DNA of 64,000 bases from Pseudo-nitzschia pungens. Its lineage: Eukaryota; Bacillariophyta; Bacillariophyceae; Bacillariales; Bacillariaceae. A program made the position numbers and the translations under genes. Of the stretch, positions 53,366 through 64,000 are shown piece by piece (positions within the stretch are counted from its first letter, which is position 1; every line of letters begins with the position of its first letter). A model generated the notes under the pieces. It was not told where the DNA came from, did not search any database, and saw only the letters and a program-made list of their open reading frames with translations. The DNA lies in the NCBI GenBank assembly GCA_037355855.1, contig CM074767.1:682001-746000 (forward strand), in the 5' to 3' direction.

Positions 53366-54367
53366 GGTGTTTTCTTGTCTGTGGTCCTACCGTAACGTAT
53401 CGTATCGTATGGTGTCGTAATTATCGTGTCGTAGCCAGCAACTCTACTAGGTACAAGTAACTTAGCTTTCCCAATCGAACGGATTGATTCAGTCTTGAGA
53501 ATCGTTGGCAACAATTTTACCGCAATGGAACGTGGGCTTGGTTGACGATCTGGTGTTTGTGGCTGTCAGGGTTTCACTCCGGTCGGTTTCCGTCACTGCG
53601 ATGTTGCTACTGGAATGTACAAGAACCCGTGGGAAAGCCTTACCGGTAGGTATGTGGTCTGTACGTAAAAACGAGTTCGTGCGTCAATCGCCAAAGCGCA
53701 CAATAATAAAATTTTCACAAAGTTTTTCCGGGTATTATTCCATGCTGTACGAAAATTCTTCTAGTTTGTTATTATTTTTCGGGTCTCCGTTTTTTTTTTT
53801 TGAGAGAGAGATAATCTTACTAATTTTCAGTGATGTTATCCGCGCATCCGTGGACTACCGTACAGTAGTTCTGGTACTGGTACAATTAGTACCGTACAGT
53901 AAGGTTACTTCTACCAGTTCACTTTTCGGTAGGTTTGCGCAAGATTTACTGTAAGGTTAGCGTAAGGTTACTGGTACAGTAGAAGTAAACTCTGTCGATG
54001 GATGACCTCCGGTCACAGATGATGGTGACAAGTACCGTACGAAGTAATAAAGCGCGGATGAGCATTATTTTGCATTGCGACATGCAACAAGATTGATACG
54101 AGTGCGAGTGCGACTGCTCTCTGCGCAGTTCCCTATTCCAACCTCACTCGCAAGCTCTACTAGTCCATACCCTTCTCGTTGCCGCAACTCCATTGAGCGT
54201 TGAATTCAATTTCCCGCACCGCCGGTTCGAGCTACTGCCAGCGACCCCTTTGGAACAGTCAATTTCCGAAGAAATTCCGATCCGATCCGATCCGGTTTTT
54301 TTTTTTTTTGGAAACGAGATCGAATCGTTTCGCATCGCCCCGAGAGGATTGGTGTTCGTGAGACACA
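53366..54367. promoter_or_regulatory. Divergent intergenic region
   Basis: Lies between the starts of the synthetase (-) and the glycosyltransferase-like gene (+). Contains CGTATCGTATCGTA words near 53395 and a GTAAGGTTAC/GTACAGTA cluster at 53870-53990. A poly-T of 14 (about 54296-54309) lies 60 bp before the next ATG. No defined promoter motif claimed. Confidence 0.4.
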
Positions 54368-55673
54368 ATGAAGGGAAATCGAGGACGCGTTCGGGCCGCC
54401 GCGGCATCCCGCTCCCTGCGACTCCTTCTCGCGCTGCTTTTCGCGGCATCGATCGGCGGCGCCGAAAACGAATGGAAACCGAGAATAGCGATGGAGGAGA
54501 GCCGGTCGGATTTGTTTGAAATCGCGCACGAGATCGAGGTGAAAGCGCCGAGTTTCTTCGCCAAACCGACGTATCCGCTGAACGATCCGGATGTGGAGGT
54601 TGTGGTCGAACCGGAGATCGGGAGACACCGCCCCGACAAGGACGTAGTCATGGCCTACGCCGAGGGATACCCGGTCGAATATTACATGTCCTTCATCGAA
54701 ACGCTCAGAGCCACGGGATTCGATGGAGACATCGTGTTGGCGACATCGGAATACGATATGCTCATGGAAAACGTCCTGGACTACCTGAAAACGCAAGAAA
54801 ACCTGGTGGTTTACATCCACAAGCTGGATTGCTTCGGTCCGGACGCCGCTACGCCCTCGAGGCGGAACTTCATAAAGGGTTCGGCGGACGTTTTTCAGAT
54901 GTGCCTGCTCAACGATGTATACGGGTGGAAAGACAACGACGGGAAGGTCGTCAGGACGGCAAAGGATCCGAGAATCGGGCGGGTCGTGGCAACTCTCCGT
55001 TACGAATGGTACTGGATCTGGGCGCAGCACTACAATCCCGACTCCTGGATCATGCTGGTCGATGCCCGGGATTCCTTTTTCCAAACCAATCCTTTCGACA
55101 ACCTCCCCCGGAATCAAAACGGCCTCCTCTACTTCTTTGGCGAGAACGCCGAGGCAACCCGCCTCGGAAAATCCAGAAAAAACCGCAATTGGATTCTTCG
55201 GTCGTACGGCGAAGAAGTCCTGAAGGCCCTGCGCGACAAGCCGAACCATTTGCAGCGGATCGACCATGGGAGAGCAACTCGCTATCGAGACGTACCTCAA
55301 GGCTCTCATCAACGAGTGGGACGAGACGGACATCAAAATGACCGGGGCCGATCAGGGATTTCACAACTACCTCTATTACTCGGGGAAGCTCGCCAACAGC
55401 CAAAACATTTCCAAGCTGGTCGTTTGGGAGCAGGGCAAAGGCATCATCAACAACCTCGGAGCCCTGCGGACGAAAGAATTCTGGGAATGGGGCTTTTACA
55501 ACAACAAAACCAAAGAAATTTACAACTGGGACGGGACTCTCAGTCCGGTCGCTCATCAGTGGGACCGCGACAAGGATTTGCACAACTATTATGGGAGAGT
55601 TCTATTCAAAAAGTGGAGGGAGTCCTTGAAAAAACAGCTGAAGGAGAAGAAGGAGTCCGAAGGACGACGATAG
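54368..55673 (+). CDS. Secretory-pathway glycosyltransferase-like protein, one frame break near 55,240
   Basis: ATG 54368 gives a signal peptide or signal anchor (LRLLLALLFAASIGGA, about 17-32). The luminal part has a GT-A-like look: VVMAYAEGYPVEYYMSFIET, GFDGDIVLATSEYD, a helix pair, then WAQHYNPDSWIMLVDARDSF with a DxR/DxD-like metal-site candidate and FFQTNPFDNLP. The frame then diverges after LRDK. The next frame begins TICSGSTMGEQLAIETYLKAL (first 20: TICSGSTMGEQLAIETYLKA), GADQGFHNYLYYSGKL, QGKGIINNLG and NWDGTLSPVAHQWDRD, to a stop at 55673. Blocks of this kind (CSGSTMGE, DQGxHNYLYY, hydrophobic-NNLG, HQWDR) are the conserved C-terminal half of an uncharacterised glycosyltransferase-like family. 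A single base indel at about 55237-55241 explains the break; no intron fits. Sugar and acceptor unknown. Confidence 0.72.
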
Positions 55674-56762
55674 CTTCTTGCGAACACGACTTAGGAGTCG
55701 GGCACAAGTAGCTGCTGCTACTTCGTAGTACTTTAGTAGATAGTACTACGGTATTTCCTAACAGGAAGCGATCATCCGTACATCGAATCTCTCGTGCCCA
55801 TAGAATAAGCCGATGATCATTCCAAAACGATTACTCACCTTTTGGGATATCGTGCTTGCCACATCGTTTGTGGTGAGTGCAATCCAAAGTATTCACGACT
55901 GCGCCGCACAGGAATCAAAAACACAATACAGTACTTTGCATTGCACAAACTTGCAATACGCATTACGTGGTGTAGTAACTACCAAATTAGATTTTTTTTT
56001 TCTGGATCGTTGAAGCGCCTGGGAAATTCTCCGTCGGTCGTAAACATATTGTTCGTACCCCGATGGTAGCATCATGGTGGTGAGTGGCAACTAGTCTACC
56101 GTATTGCTTCGTATGATATTCTACTGGAAGACATGATGAAAACCCCAGTTGCAATAACAAGAAATAATGCACCTATAAAAACAAAGGCGCCGGTGCGTAT
56201 TGAGGACGAGGCACTGTGGCTACAAGACTAGCTTGTTGAGTCAGCACTAGTAAGCGGTGTACCGCAAAGCTGAGAAGACTAACTTGCATTCTCAATAGTA
56301 GCAGCATGAAGAGGATCATTCTTTGCCAGGGGAGACACAAAACCCCCTCTTCCTGTGTGAGTGTGCATGAATGTACTAGTAGATGGGAGGAGTAGATTGA
56401 CTTTCAACTGACTTTTAATTGGCTTTACGCCACTAGTACTAGTAGTAGTACTACTAGGAAACGTTTGGACCAGTCCAGCAGAAGGTGAGTCAGCTTACTT
56501 TGTAGTAGGAAAACCATCAAGACAATTTTGAACCGATGAAGGATATCAGGAATCTTCATTCGGAGGGGACATCTGGCTAATCCTTTAGTGAAATCACACG
56601 ATCTTTATATTATTATTATTACTATTATTACTACGCATTTCCTTTCCCATTATATTCCTTAGATAATTAGTTCGATCTTCTTCCACTTTACGAGTGGTTA
56701 TTCACGACAGCAGTTCTGGAAAAGGTGTTCTAGCTAACAAAATACAAGAAGTTAAAATTACA
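55674..56762. other. Intergenic: no gene seen
   Basis: TAGTACTAGTAGTAGTACTA triplet palindrome at about 56432-56455; otherwise AT-rich. Ends at the second palindromic-unit element. Confidence 0.45.
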
Positions 56763-57647
56763 GGGCCATCCGATGGTTTTTATTTTCGCGCGATTTTTGA
56801 GGACCGCACGTAGCTATAACCATTAAAACCGTTAGAAGACGTTAAACTTATGCGTCTAAAAACTTTTTTAGACGCATAGTTATGCGTCTAAAAACTTTTT
56901 TAGACGCATAGTTATGCGTCTATTATTAGACGCATAAGCCACGATTATGCGTCTAATAATAGACGCATAACTATGCGTCTAAAAAATTTTTAGACGCACA
57001 ACTTATGCGTCTAAACATGTACTGAATGTGTGTACAATTCTACAGAGTTATGCGTCTAAAATTTATTTAGACGCACAACTGGTTTTTTAGACGCACAACT
57101 GGTCCAAATTAGCGTAGAACTCAGTAGTAAACTGAAGAATTATTAGACGCATAACGGATGTCACTTATAGATGTGGTTCAATACACAATAACGTTTTACA
57201 CTTAGTGTACTATCATCTACGTAATTAGCTACCGTTCTATATTAAGACACGGTTAATTAATTTGTAACTTGAAGTTGGGTCATTTCACGATTATGCGTCT
57301 AAAACTTGTACTAGGGTGTGTAAGATTCTACAGGACAATGCGTCTAAAACGAATAGATATGCGTCTAAAACTTGTACTAGCCTGCGTACGATCATACGGG
57401 ACCAATGCGTCCAGACGCATAATTATGCGTCTAAAAAAATTTTAGACGCACAGTGCGTCTAAAGTTAGACGCAAGACGCATAGTTATGCGTCTAAAAACT
57501 TTTTTAGACGCATAGTTATGCGTCTAAAAACTTTTTTAGACGCATAGTTATGCGTCTAAAGTTAACGGTCATTAACGGCTGTTAACGGTTATAACTTTTC
57601 GCGCGGTCCTCAAAAACCGCGCGAAAATTAAAACCATCGGATGGCCC
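56763..57647. mobile_element. Palindromic-unit element, copy 2 (885 bp), inverted relative to copy 1
   Basis: Same terminal repeats (GGGCCATCCGATGGTTTTTA) and the same 32-bp palindromic TTAGACGCATA units as 44811-45580. The unique centre reads as the reverse complement of copy 1 (AGTGTACTA, GATGTGGTTCAATACACA), and the left end of this copy matches the right end of copy 1. It is longer by about 115 bp, owing to extra units (about 57340-57430). Flanks AAATTACA and AGCAAAAA show no clear target duplication. Confidence 0.88.
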
Positions 57648-58143
57648 AGCAAAAAGTTCGTGCACATGTTGAGTATCGGCATTCATGCTTTTCTTCGCTT
57701 GTCGTCGTTTGTTTCCCATCTCAAAATGACTTCAGCGTAACTTACGAGTAACCGTAGCTCTACGAACTGAGAACGTAGTGGACTGAAAGTAACCGTCCCA
57801 AGTACCGGTACGGTAGGTAAGATTACGAGTAACCTTAACTTACTCGTACGAGTAAGGTTTACATGCATGTGAGTTGACATACCGTAAGTTACCTTCTGAA
57901 TACCGAACGTACCCGTAAGATTACCGTACCTTGGCACACGTCAAGTTTTTGCGATAAACCTTAGGTGTACCGGTAACCTTACCCAATGACTTGCCAATTT
58001 TCACTTCGTTACCCCAAACGCTTCCGTTATTCTGATCTATTTCACCAACTCAAAAAGTAATTTACCGAAACAGTGCTTCATCCATCTTCCGCCTTTGGAA
58101 TATACTTCTAATTTCATTTGTAATTCGATCGGAAATCGCACCA
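57648..58143. other. Upstream of the 2H phosphoesterase gene
   Basis: Dense GTAAGGTTACGAGTAA / ACCGTACC words at about 57735-57985; no gene. Confidence 0.5.
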
Positions 58144-59064
58144 ATGGAGGAAAGAAAGATTTGTGACGCCAAAAACATCCACGACCAGGATCGTCATGTT
58201 GAACCTGTGAAAGAGAAAGAACAAGGAAAGGAACAGAAACCACGAGATGGACCTGCTGTCGTGTTTGAGCCGGACTGTATGGTTGCGGATATTCCCACAT
58301 GCGAGGACGGGGAATACTTTGGTTTGGTACTCGTCGTAAGCTGGCCGCCGTCACCCATGGCCGATGTGGATCGTCAATATCAAAAGTTTCTCGGAGCCGT
58401 CAAGTCGTGTTTCGAAAGCTCGGATGTTTCGAGCACGACGACCCAAGTGCCAGCGGTCTATGTCCAGCCCATTTTCGCTCTGCACGTGACACTGGCAACT
58501 TTCACCCGGATTCACAAAGTAATAGATCACAACGCAGCCGGAATGGATCGCCGAGAGTTCGAGAAGAAACGCGCCACGGAGCTGGTTCGATCGGCATCAA
58601 AGTTTCCCGAATGGCCCAAGAAGCCCATCAGGTTGGTCGCCGATTCGGCGCAAATCGGGACACGAGCTGGCATTTTATTGTGGAAAGATTTGTCGGGCGG
58701 AGTTGAGGCCATTCGTCATTGCTTGCGAAAGGCGGCGGCATCGGAAGCAACCCCATCCAACGGTTCTTCCCCGCTCCAACACAAAACATACCCGACCATT
58801 CCCGGTATTATCCACTCGACAATATTGCGATTCTCTGCCGTTCCAAAAACACCGGGCGATCAAGTTCAAAAGAAATTTGGCTCCGCGGTCCTCGAAAAGA
58901 TCGGGAAGGACTTTTTTCCCAACAGCGGTAACGAGGAGGACGAAAACAATTTTGTCATCGTAGCTGACACCGTCAGGTTGGCCTGTGAGAGCACTCCCTA
59001 CATGCATTTTGACGCGGATGAAGAACACGTTTTGTGGAGTTACGAGCTGAGAGAAGAAAAGTAA
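58144..59064 (+). CDS. 2H phosphoesterase superfamily protein
   Basis: 306 aa, single exon. Two catalytic HxT motifs define the 2H (LigT/CPDase/AKAP7-type) superfamily: HVT at His114-Thr116 within PIFALHVTLATF, and HST at His224-Thr226 within IPGIIHSTILRF. Spacing of about 110 residues fits the family. Members hydrolyse 2',3'-cyclic phosphates, 2'-5' oligonucleotides or similar; the exact substrate is unknown. The N-terminal 50 residues are charged and likely disordered (EPVKEKEQGKEQKP). The segment FGLVLVVSWPPSPMADVDRQ opens the core, and the protein ends VLWSYELREEK. No signal peptide or TM, so cytosolic or nuclear. Fungal and plant proteins of similar build are sometimes annotated RNA ligase/cyclic phosphodiesterase-like. 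Confidence 0.8.
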   Translation: MEERKICDAKNIHDQDRHVEPVKEKEQGKEQKPRDGPAVVFEPDCMVADIPTCEDGEYFGLVLVVSWPPSPMADVDRQYQKFLGAVKSCFESSDVSSTTTQVPAVYVQPIFALHVTLATFTRIHKVIDHNAAGMDRREFEKKRATELVRSASKFPEWPKKPIRLVADSAQIGTRAGILLWKDLSGGVEAIRHCLRKAAASEATPSNGSSPLQHKTYPTIPGIIHSTILRFSAVPKTPGDQVQKKFGSAVLEKIGKDFFPNSGNEEDENNFVIVADTVRLACESTPYMHFDADEEHVLWSYELREEK

Positions 59065-60247
59065 TGGATATTGCATCAAAACGAGCTTACCGTAACGCGA
59101 TATAGCTTCAGCTGGCCCAAAGTTTGCCACCTCCTGGCGGTTCGCCAAAACTAGAAAGTAACTTTTGTTCTCTCGCACGTTGGGCTGCCGTATGAAACGA
59201 ATTTCGAGTGCCTTCTACAACGCTTTTTGTTCTGAATCCTATGGGATGGATTTGGCGCTCCTCGTTCCACTTTTGGAGATAGTGTGAATGCTATGTACAG
59301 AGCACCGATGTAGTATTCAGCAGCGTAAGTGACACTTTACAGTGGTATTTTATTTCAACTGTGATGTACTACTTTTGTACACTATGCATCGTTGTAACGA
59401 TAATGCGGATACCAGGTACACGGAACGTATGCAATACAGTACCCGAAAAAGCGGAATTGATTTTTGAACGAATATTAGTCTCAAGAATTCAGGAAGTAGA
59501 GAAGAAATACTGAATACTCTACTTGCAAACTTCCTCTTGCCGTCGGAAAAAGAAATCCCATGCTTTTGTTCGGTAGGAGTGTATTTTTCTGCAGTATCTT
59601 GCGGGTTGAGAGAGAAGTTTTGCTGTGTTCTGAGTCCCCCGGATTGTGAGACAGATTGACTAATAATCATAATCCCCCTGCGCGAATGTTTTTACGACTG
59701 GAAGCGGCCATTCATTCATTTCATCCATTTGAAGACTTTTTTGGTGCGAAGTCGCTTGCTTATTTTGAAAAATTTAAATTTTAAAAAAAGATAACGAAGT
59801 AACCTTACGTAACCTTACGTAGTAAGGTCTTAACTTACACGCAATAGTAAGGTTACTCGTAAGGCTTACTCGTACTTCTAAGTACGAGAACCCGTAGAGT
59901 TTACTCGTACCGGGTACGTGCAGTCTACACCGTTACGACAAGTCTGTAAGCAGAAAGCACGAAGGCATCCGTTACCCGTTCGAGTCCCTTTAGATCTTAC
60001 GATACTCGTAAGGTTACTGCGAAACTCTTCATTCATCACTTTGTTGAAAGAATGCGAATTGGCACTCGCACGCTCTACTTTGTCCGTTTGATCATTCCAT
60101 GTCTTGATGTCAAATGTTCAACGACAGTCTCAAACATGGCGCGGTGCGAGCAAGTATGAACAAAGAAGCTTCCTGGACAGGAAATAGTGAACTCCATCGT
60201 ACGAGCGCGTTAAGATTGTGAACGGCCAACCAACGACGAAAACGACG
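59065..60247. other. Intergenic: word cluster, no gene seen
   Basis: AT-rich with a dense GTAAGGTTACTCGTAAGG-type cluster at 59790-60020 immediately upstream of the PIN-domain gene. Confidence 0.5.
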
Positions 60248-61492
60248 ATGGGGTCGGCAACCGAAGACGAAAGTGACGATGGGACTGACTTGTTGGATGA
60301 GTTTTTTTCCGAAATTGAAAATCTCACAATAAATGACGAGAGCAACGAGGGGACAGATGATTTTTGTCGGAATGCAGAAATCAATGAAAGATTGACAAAC
60401 AACCAAAATCCAAGTTCCGGCGTTGGTAATCTTCAGGATTCTTTTTCGGATCGATCACGGTCTGAAAAGAAGTCAAAGACACCAAACCGAGAGAAGCATC
60501 AGCAACAGAGGAGAACAATGATCGATCGAGCCGATGAAAAAAGAAGCACCTGGAAAAAATTTACCATCGCCCAGTCATCGTCACCTCCATCTTCATCAGA
60601 ATCATCCACGAGCAGAAAACCACTTTCGTTCTCCCTCAATCCTTGCAAAAAGAAAACGAAAAAGCCATCGTCTACCCGGACGGAGAATTTTTCGAGGCGT
60701 CAAGAAATTTCCTCAGCGGTATCATTAGCCTTTGGTGATGATTCCGAATCACCGGCACAATCTATGCCGTTCCAATACCATCTCCCGCCGCGATGGGTTG
60801 CAGTCCTGGATACTTGTGCGCTCATCGAGTCATTCGAATCCGTTTGCAGCATATTCCACATGGCAAAACAAGCGCAGGCAGAATTTTTGGCAGAAACCAA
60901 AGGACATAAATGTGTCGAAGAGCTGACCATAGTGATCCCCAACACAGTATGGGACGAACTGGATTACCGATCAAAAGAAATCCAGGACGAACATCAGAAA
61001 TACAAGGCGCGAAGAGCGGCTCGCATGCTGACTTTAGAATTAGAGAAACTAAAGAAACAGCAGCATCTGCCTAGCGAGGAGCATAGGTCAATTGCAGACA
61101 ATCACGGCCACAAATCTGATATCTTACGAACTCAGAGCCGGTCCGACTCGCATCGAGCCACGAACGATTTTTTGTTTCCAGGACCCTCCTCCTCTTGTGG
61201 TAGCATCAATAACGACGATCGTATTCTGGCGTGCGCCCTTTACGAACAGCAACAGTTTCTTGCATCCTCGTCCCCGTCGCTGCAGTCATCAACTTCGAAA
61301 CGAAATTGTGGTATCGCTACGGTCACCGCGTTTGGAACAATCACGGCGGGTGGGGTGGTCCTTATCACTTCGGATAAGGTGTTATCGGGAAAATCCCGTG
61401 CGGAAAATCTCTGCACCTATACTCCAGCAGAATTTGTCAGTTACTATAACCAGCGCATGGCATCGTTGCGGTCGAGAACCACCGATATCTAA
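60248..61492 (+). CDS. PIN-domain RNase, SWT1-like
   Basis: 414 aa, single exon, from ATG 60248 (MGSATEDESDDG); the frame opens slightly earlier with no ATG. The N-terminal 170 residues are acidic, then basic and Ser-rich, likely disordered. The PIN fold follows: WVAVLDTCALIESFES (Asp188), VIPNTVWDELDYRSKEIQD (Glu237), NDDRILACALYEQQ (Asp323/324) and VVLITSDKVLSGKSRAENL (Asp376). The four acidic positions expected to bind metal in PIN nucleases are all present. The block order and the ELDYRSK motif resemble the SWT1/SMG6-type eukaryotic PIN class, endoribonucleases in RNA surveillance. A Ser/His-rich insertion of about 60 residues sits between the second and third motifs. Assignment to SWT1 itself is inference. 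Confidence 0.82.
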   Translation: MGSATEDESDDGTDLLDEFFSEIENLTINDESNEGTDDFCRNAEINERLTNNQNPSSGVGNLQDSFSDRSRSEKKSKTPNREKHQQQRRTMIDRADEKRSTWKKFTIAQSSSPPSSSESSTSRKPLSFSLNPCKKKTKKPSSTRTENFSRRQEISSAVSLAFGDDSESPAQSMPFQYHLPPRWVAVLDTCALIESFESVCSIFHMAKQAQAEFLAETKGHKCVEELTIVIPNTVWDELDYRSKEIQDEHQKYKARRAARMLTLELEKLKKQQHLPSEEHRSIADNHGHKSDILRTQSRSDSHRATNDFLFPGPSSSCGSINNDDRILACALYEQQQFLASSSPSLQSSTSKRNCGIATVTAFGTITAGGVVLITSDKVLSGKSRAENLCTYTPAEFVSYYNQRMASLRSRTTDI

Positions 61493-63860
61493 TTCACGAA
61501 ATATGCTTCATTCTCAATTGTGGAAGTGATACGTGAGCAAAACGAGATGGTGAATTGAAGATTTATTGAGTTGCATATAATGAGTTTTGGATGAATCGCG
61601 TGCTTTTGAGTTTGGTGGATCCGCGCTTACTCGTGCATCAATGTCGCCGTGAGTTTTCAGCCCAAGGAATCTACAAGCAACAAGTTCTTCACCATTTGAA
61701 GATGTTTTGTTAGATACTCAAATTTGCGCAGAACTCTCTTTGTTGACGTTCCTCTATAGATCAATCCTGTGTTTGGTAGGTCTTGCAATCTAGAAAGAGC
61801 CTCCTTTACTGATGTTGGTCTACAGCCACCACATAGCTGTCGATTCTAATGATTTTATCTATGGTAAGACTACAGGTACTTGCTGTGTCAACAACTGATT
61901 CAACTATTAGGGCTGAGAGAAAAGGCGCATCATCAATACCAGCATGGAAGATATTGAAATCTATATGAAAATTCGAATTTTGTCCTTGGTATGTACTAGA
62001 GAGGCCACTCCATGTAAACAAAGGAAGCACATCATACTGTTTCATCAATATACCCTTTAGAAAAATGAAGACGATGATTGATGATCCGGGATTTTCAGAA
62101 TGCCACAAATCAATCTTTAGCGCAGAGATTCACAAAAAGAGAGGGATACAGAGGTGGATTGTACTCGGCATAAAGAATGAAAACTTTCAGCACCGCAAAT
62201 TGCAGAGAACTTCCTTGATCTGCCGGTCATCCACATAATTTTACAGTGGGTATACCAGTTGGTTTTGAAAGAAATAATCTAAGTTGAAGAAAGGATTTCC
62301 CGCAAGCAAAGAGCAATAAATAACTGTGGTGATGTAGACACTAATTTATAAAAGTTGTTGATAGTTTTTGAGAAATTCTCTCTGCCAACCGATGTACGGT
62401 AATTAACCTTACGCTTCGTCTTCGATGTCGAAATTGCTGGTCAGATCCTCATGAGATGGTAAGTTCATTTACCGGTATACGGTATGTGGGAAGAAAGCCA
62501 TAGAATTCGTTGTGATCCGTTTTGATCCGTTGTGATCCGTTTTGATTTGATCATGTGCCCAACATATCTCTTCGTCAGGATTCCATATTCGAGTTTTTTA
62601 GAAAGCAAATTAAGTCATACGAAGTATATCGTTTCGTTAAAAAAAAGAGGACATATTTCCAGACTTCTCTTTCTGAGTTGTAACAATTATCCATAGCTAA
62701 ACCGGCTTGAAAGTCATTATGTAACTTGGTATGATGAAAATAACGAGTTCGCACTACAACCATAATGTTGTCCAAATAATGACTAATAATATCATGATAA
62801 AGAAATTACAGGGACTATTGTGTTCCACAGGGCACTATATTCTTCATACTCCTTGATGATTGAAAACATATCTCTTGCTCACTGTTGGCTTTTAATGTTC
62901 CGAATTGGCATTGGTCGTTTGAATAGAAATTGATGCAAAAACGTCACGTATTTCCAGACTTTATGGGTTTTCATCGCTTAATTAACATTCTCGTCCTTAT
63001 CGGACGGGTGTATTTAATCCCCATGGGGCCTCTCCAAAATCATTCTCATTATCATTTTATCAAGCACTTAAGGATTTGATAACATATGAGATGGAATTCG
63101 TTGTTCACATTATTGGAAGATTGGAATGAGACTCTAGATTTTAATTTTTAAACTTACCCTACACGTTTGTGAAATATTTTCATATATCTAATGACTTAAA
63201 GGGGAACAATGATATTACTAATTCTTAACCTAATTTCACTTTTAATGACTCTTTGTATTCGATCCATTGAAGAAGGAGAATCAGAACTAGTTTTGTGATC
63301 TTGAAGAACATGTTTCGTTCTGCTATTATATAAAGATCAGCCAAAAAATTAATTAATCCTCCCGATGCAAGAAAGGCCCAATCCAGAAGCACCTAACATT
63401 GTATTCATTCCTAAGTTTCTGTGCCACTTTTATGTTTGTCGAAAGCATCCAATATTCTACGAAGAATCACAACATTCACCACACTGAAACCTTGCCGACT
63501 GCTAGTGAAAAACGCTCGTTGGCTCATGCTATTGAGTTACACGACAGCATACTTGAGAAACGAGTTCCTCCTTCACACATTACTTTCTGAATCTTTGTTC
63601 ACTGCAAATACCTTGGATAGACAACTATCGTTTTTCGAGGGATCAATCACCTTGCATCCACTTTCCTTGACGAAAGAAGTAGAAAACTTGGTCTGCTCTA
63701 CACACATCTGACACAGTTCCCAAAAAACAGCTACAAAACTGTTCAATCGCCTGCCATAACCTCTAGAATATTGCTTTCTGTTTCATTTCCGATCCGAGAG
63801 TTGCGAATGGCGAGTGGCTTAGCGTACTAAACAGCAATCGATAACAAAGCAAAGCTCACA
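61493..63860. other. AT-rich intergenic: no gene seen
   Basis: Open frames here are short and unrecognised. A GATCCGTT/GATCCGTTTT repeat is at about 62513-62550. No RNA gene recognised. Confidence 0.5.
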
Positions 63861-64000
63861 ATGGTACCTGTCGTCAACAGCAACGAGGCAACCCAGATGA
63901 TTCCGGGGCTACTAAACGCTGATAGTGAAATCAAGGATCAAAACAAAAGGAATGAGAGAGATAGCCCACAAATAGCAATCTCATCCGCTACCGTTCCCTT
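63861..64000 (+). CDS. Start of a gene cut by the right edge
   Basis: ATG 63861, in a CACAATGG context, opens a frame (MVPVVNSNEATQMIPGL...) with no stop in the 46 complete codons available, in otherwise stop-rich DNA. Composition is Asn/Asp/Ser/Glu-rich, like N-terminal regions of other proteins in the window. No family recognised. Confidence 0.45.
   Translation, partial: MVPVVNSNEATQMIPGLLNADSEIKDQNKRNERDSPQIAISSATVP

Noticed and set aside
59960..59995. A tRNA B-box-like CGTTCGAGTCCC
   Set aside because: The five bases on either side of the loop do not pair and no A box lies at a suitable distance.

Overview
The window is nuclear DNA from a eukaryotic alga, most probably a (pennate) diatom. 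It has GT-AG introns of about 106-231 nt, long gene-poor AT-rich stretches, and families that are expanded or typical in diatoms: DUF6824, CRAL-TRIO-like, helicase-associated domains, and a diatom TPR-like family. The species assignment is inference; no rRNA, tRNA or organelle marker was recognised.

Layout. 0-12.8 kb: a five-exon pentameric ligand-gated ion channel (+), a leucine-carboxyl-methyltransferase-type enzyme (+), a DUF711/UPF0210 protein (-), a CRAL-TRIO/DUF6824 protein (+) and a CoA-binding YccU-like protein (-). 14-23.2 kb: a multipass membrane protein with a 4+4 repeat (+), an RluA-type pseudouridine synthase with a broken frame (+), and an ankyrin/armadillo protein with a predicted lipid anchor (-). 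23.2-30 kb: gene-poor, with an approximately 1.1-kb foldback element. 30-44.3 kb: TPR-like protein (+), DUF1295 (+), Mpo1-like (+), prenylcysteine oxidase with a frameshift (-), ubiquitin-like-fold protein (+), helicase-associated-domain protein (-), FAD D-lactate dehydrogenase (-). 44.8-57.6 kb: two inverted copies of an element built from 32-bp palindromic units enclose a triplet satellite, a glutamyl-tRNA synthetase with several frame breaks (-) and a glycosyltransferase-like gene (+). 58-61.5 kb: a 2H phosphoesterase (+) and a PIN-domain nuclease (+). A gene start is cut by the right edge.

The genes form no evident pathway; they are ordinary dispersed eukaryotic loci. The standouts are the complete ion channel (Pro in TM1, GER at -2' to 0', 9' Leu), the mobile or palindromic elements, and repeated single-base frame breaks in otherwise intact genes between 18 and 55 kb. 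The breaks suggest assembly indels or gene decay. All intron boundaries and frames were worked out by hand and not checked against transcripts.
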